Shown in pieces: positions 12,825 to 12,843 of a stretch of DNA of 12,843 nt. Within the stretch, counting starts at the first letter, position 1; every line of letters starts with the position of its first letter. Source of the stretch: Christensenella sp. UBA3944 (GTDB lineage: Bacteria; Bacillota; Clostridia; Christensenellales; DTU072). The notes below the pieces were generated by a model. The model searched no databases, was not told the origin of the DNA, and saw only the letters and a list, made by a program, of their open reading frames with translations. The translations under genes were made by a program, and so were the position numbers. The stretch lies in NCBI GenBank assembly GCA_002385605.1, contig DGDU01000050.1, positions 1-12,843 of the forward strand, in the 5' to 3' direction.

Positions 12825-12843
12825 CTGTCTCTTATACACATCT
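12825..12843 (-). other. Tn5/Nextera mosaic-end adapter (artefact)
   Basis: The last 19 bases, CTGTCTCTTATACACATCT, are the reverse complement of the Tn5 mosaic end used in Nextera libraries. This is untrimmed adapter at a contig end, not genomic sequence. Bases 12787-12824 between the rlmD stop and the adapter contain nothing I can identify. Confidence 0.97.

Noticed and set aside
12787..12843. Transposon end or insertion sequence at the right edge
   Set aside because: The 19-base Tn5-like end is the standard library adapter, sits exactly at the window edge and has no transposase.
1..12843. CRISPR array, phage, defence island or integrated element
   Set aside because: No short regularly spaced repeats, integrase, transposase, nuclease or toxin-antitoxin motif was found; gene content and codon habit look chromosomal throughout.

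Overview
The window looks like chromosomal DNA from a low-to-mid GC Clostridia-type Firmicute, probably assembled from a metagenome or a Nextera-prepared genome. The evidence is strong GGAGG-type ribosome sites, bidirectional rho-independent terminators with U-tracts, sigma-A promoters with extended -10 boxes, cell-surface proteins built of MBG and InlB B-type repeats, and a YqeY / COG1313 radical SAM / MscS / RlmD gene set. Housekeeping genes use ATA (Ile) and AGG (Arg) heavily. Genus cannot be named from the sequence alone; a Christensenellales-like gut lineage is a guess. The last 19 bases (12825-12843) are the Tn5/Nextera mosaic-end adapter, not genome.

Layout. (1) 1-3008, plus strand: the 3' part of a large MBG-repeat surface protein with a C-terminal membrane anchor, then an InlB B-repeat protein with an N-terminal membrane anchor, 21 bases apart. 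(2) 3027-3056: a bidirectional terminator between convergent units. (3) 5803-3079, minus strand: a three-gene operon of an anomeric sugar kinase (NahK-like), a cytoplasmic CBM9-like protein and UDP-glucose 4-epimerase (galE). Its promoter is overlaid by two short dyads. (4) 5846-9561, plus strand: a tight cluster of serS, a membrane protein of unknown function, a DUF1624/HGSNAT-type membrane protein and a COG1313 (PflX-like) radical SAM protein; every junction overlaps. (5) 9562-10043, plus strand: yqeY with its own promoter. (6) 10064-10087: a second bidirectional terminator. (7) 11390-10091, minus strand: an MscS-type channel followed by an overlapping small membrane-anchored protein. (8) 11415-12786, plus strand: an RlmD/RlmCD-type rRNA methyltransferase whose promoter sits so close to its ATG that the mRNA should be leaderless or nearly so.

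How the genes fit together. The kinase and GalE are two of the four activities of the lacto-N-biose/galacto-N-biose (Leloir-like) route in bifidobacteria, so the minus-strand operon probably salvages a hexose or N-acetylhexosamine. The phosphorylase and uridylyltransferase are not in view. The two repeat proteins are probably displayed at the cell surface. The remaining genes are translation and RNA housekeeping plus membrane functions. I see no CRISPR array, mobile element, phage gene, tRNA or rRNA, and no gene-free stretch above 300 bases. The least explained items are the cytoplasmic CBM9-like protein between two sugar enzymes, the membrane protein coupled to serS, and the small membrane protein coupled to the MscS channel.
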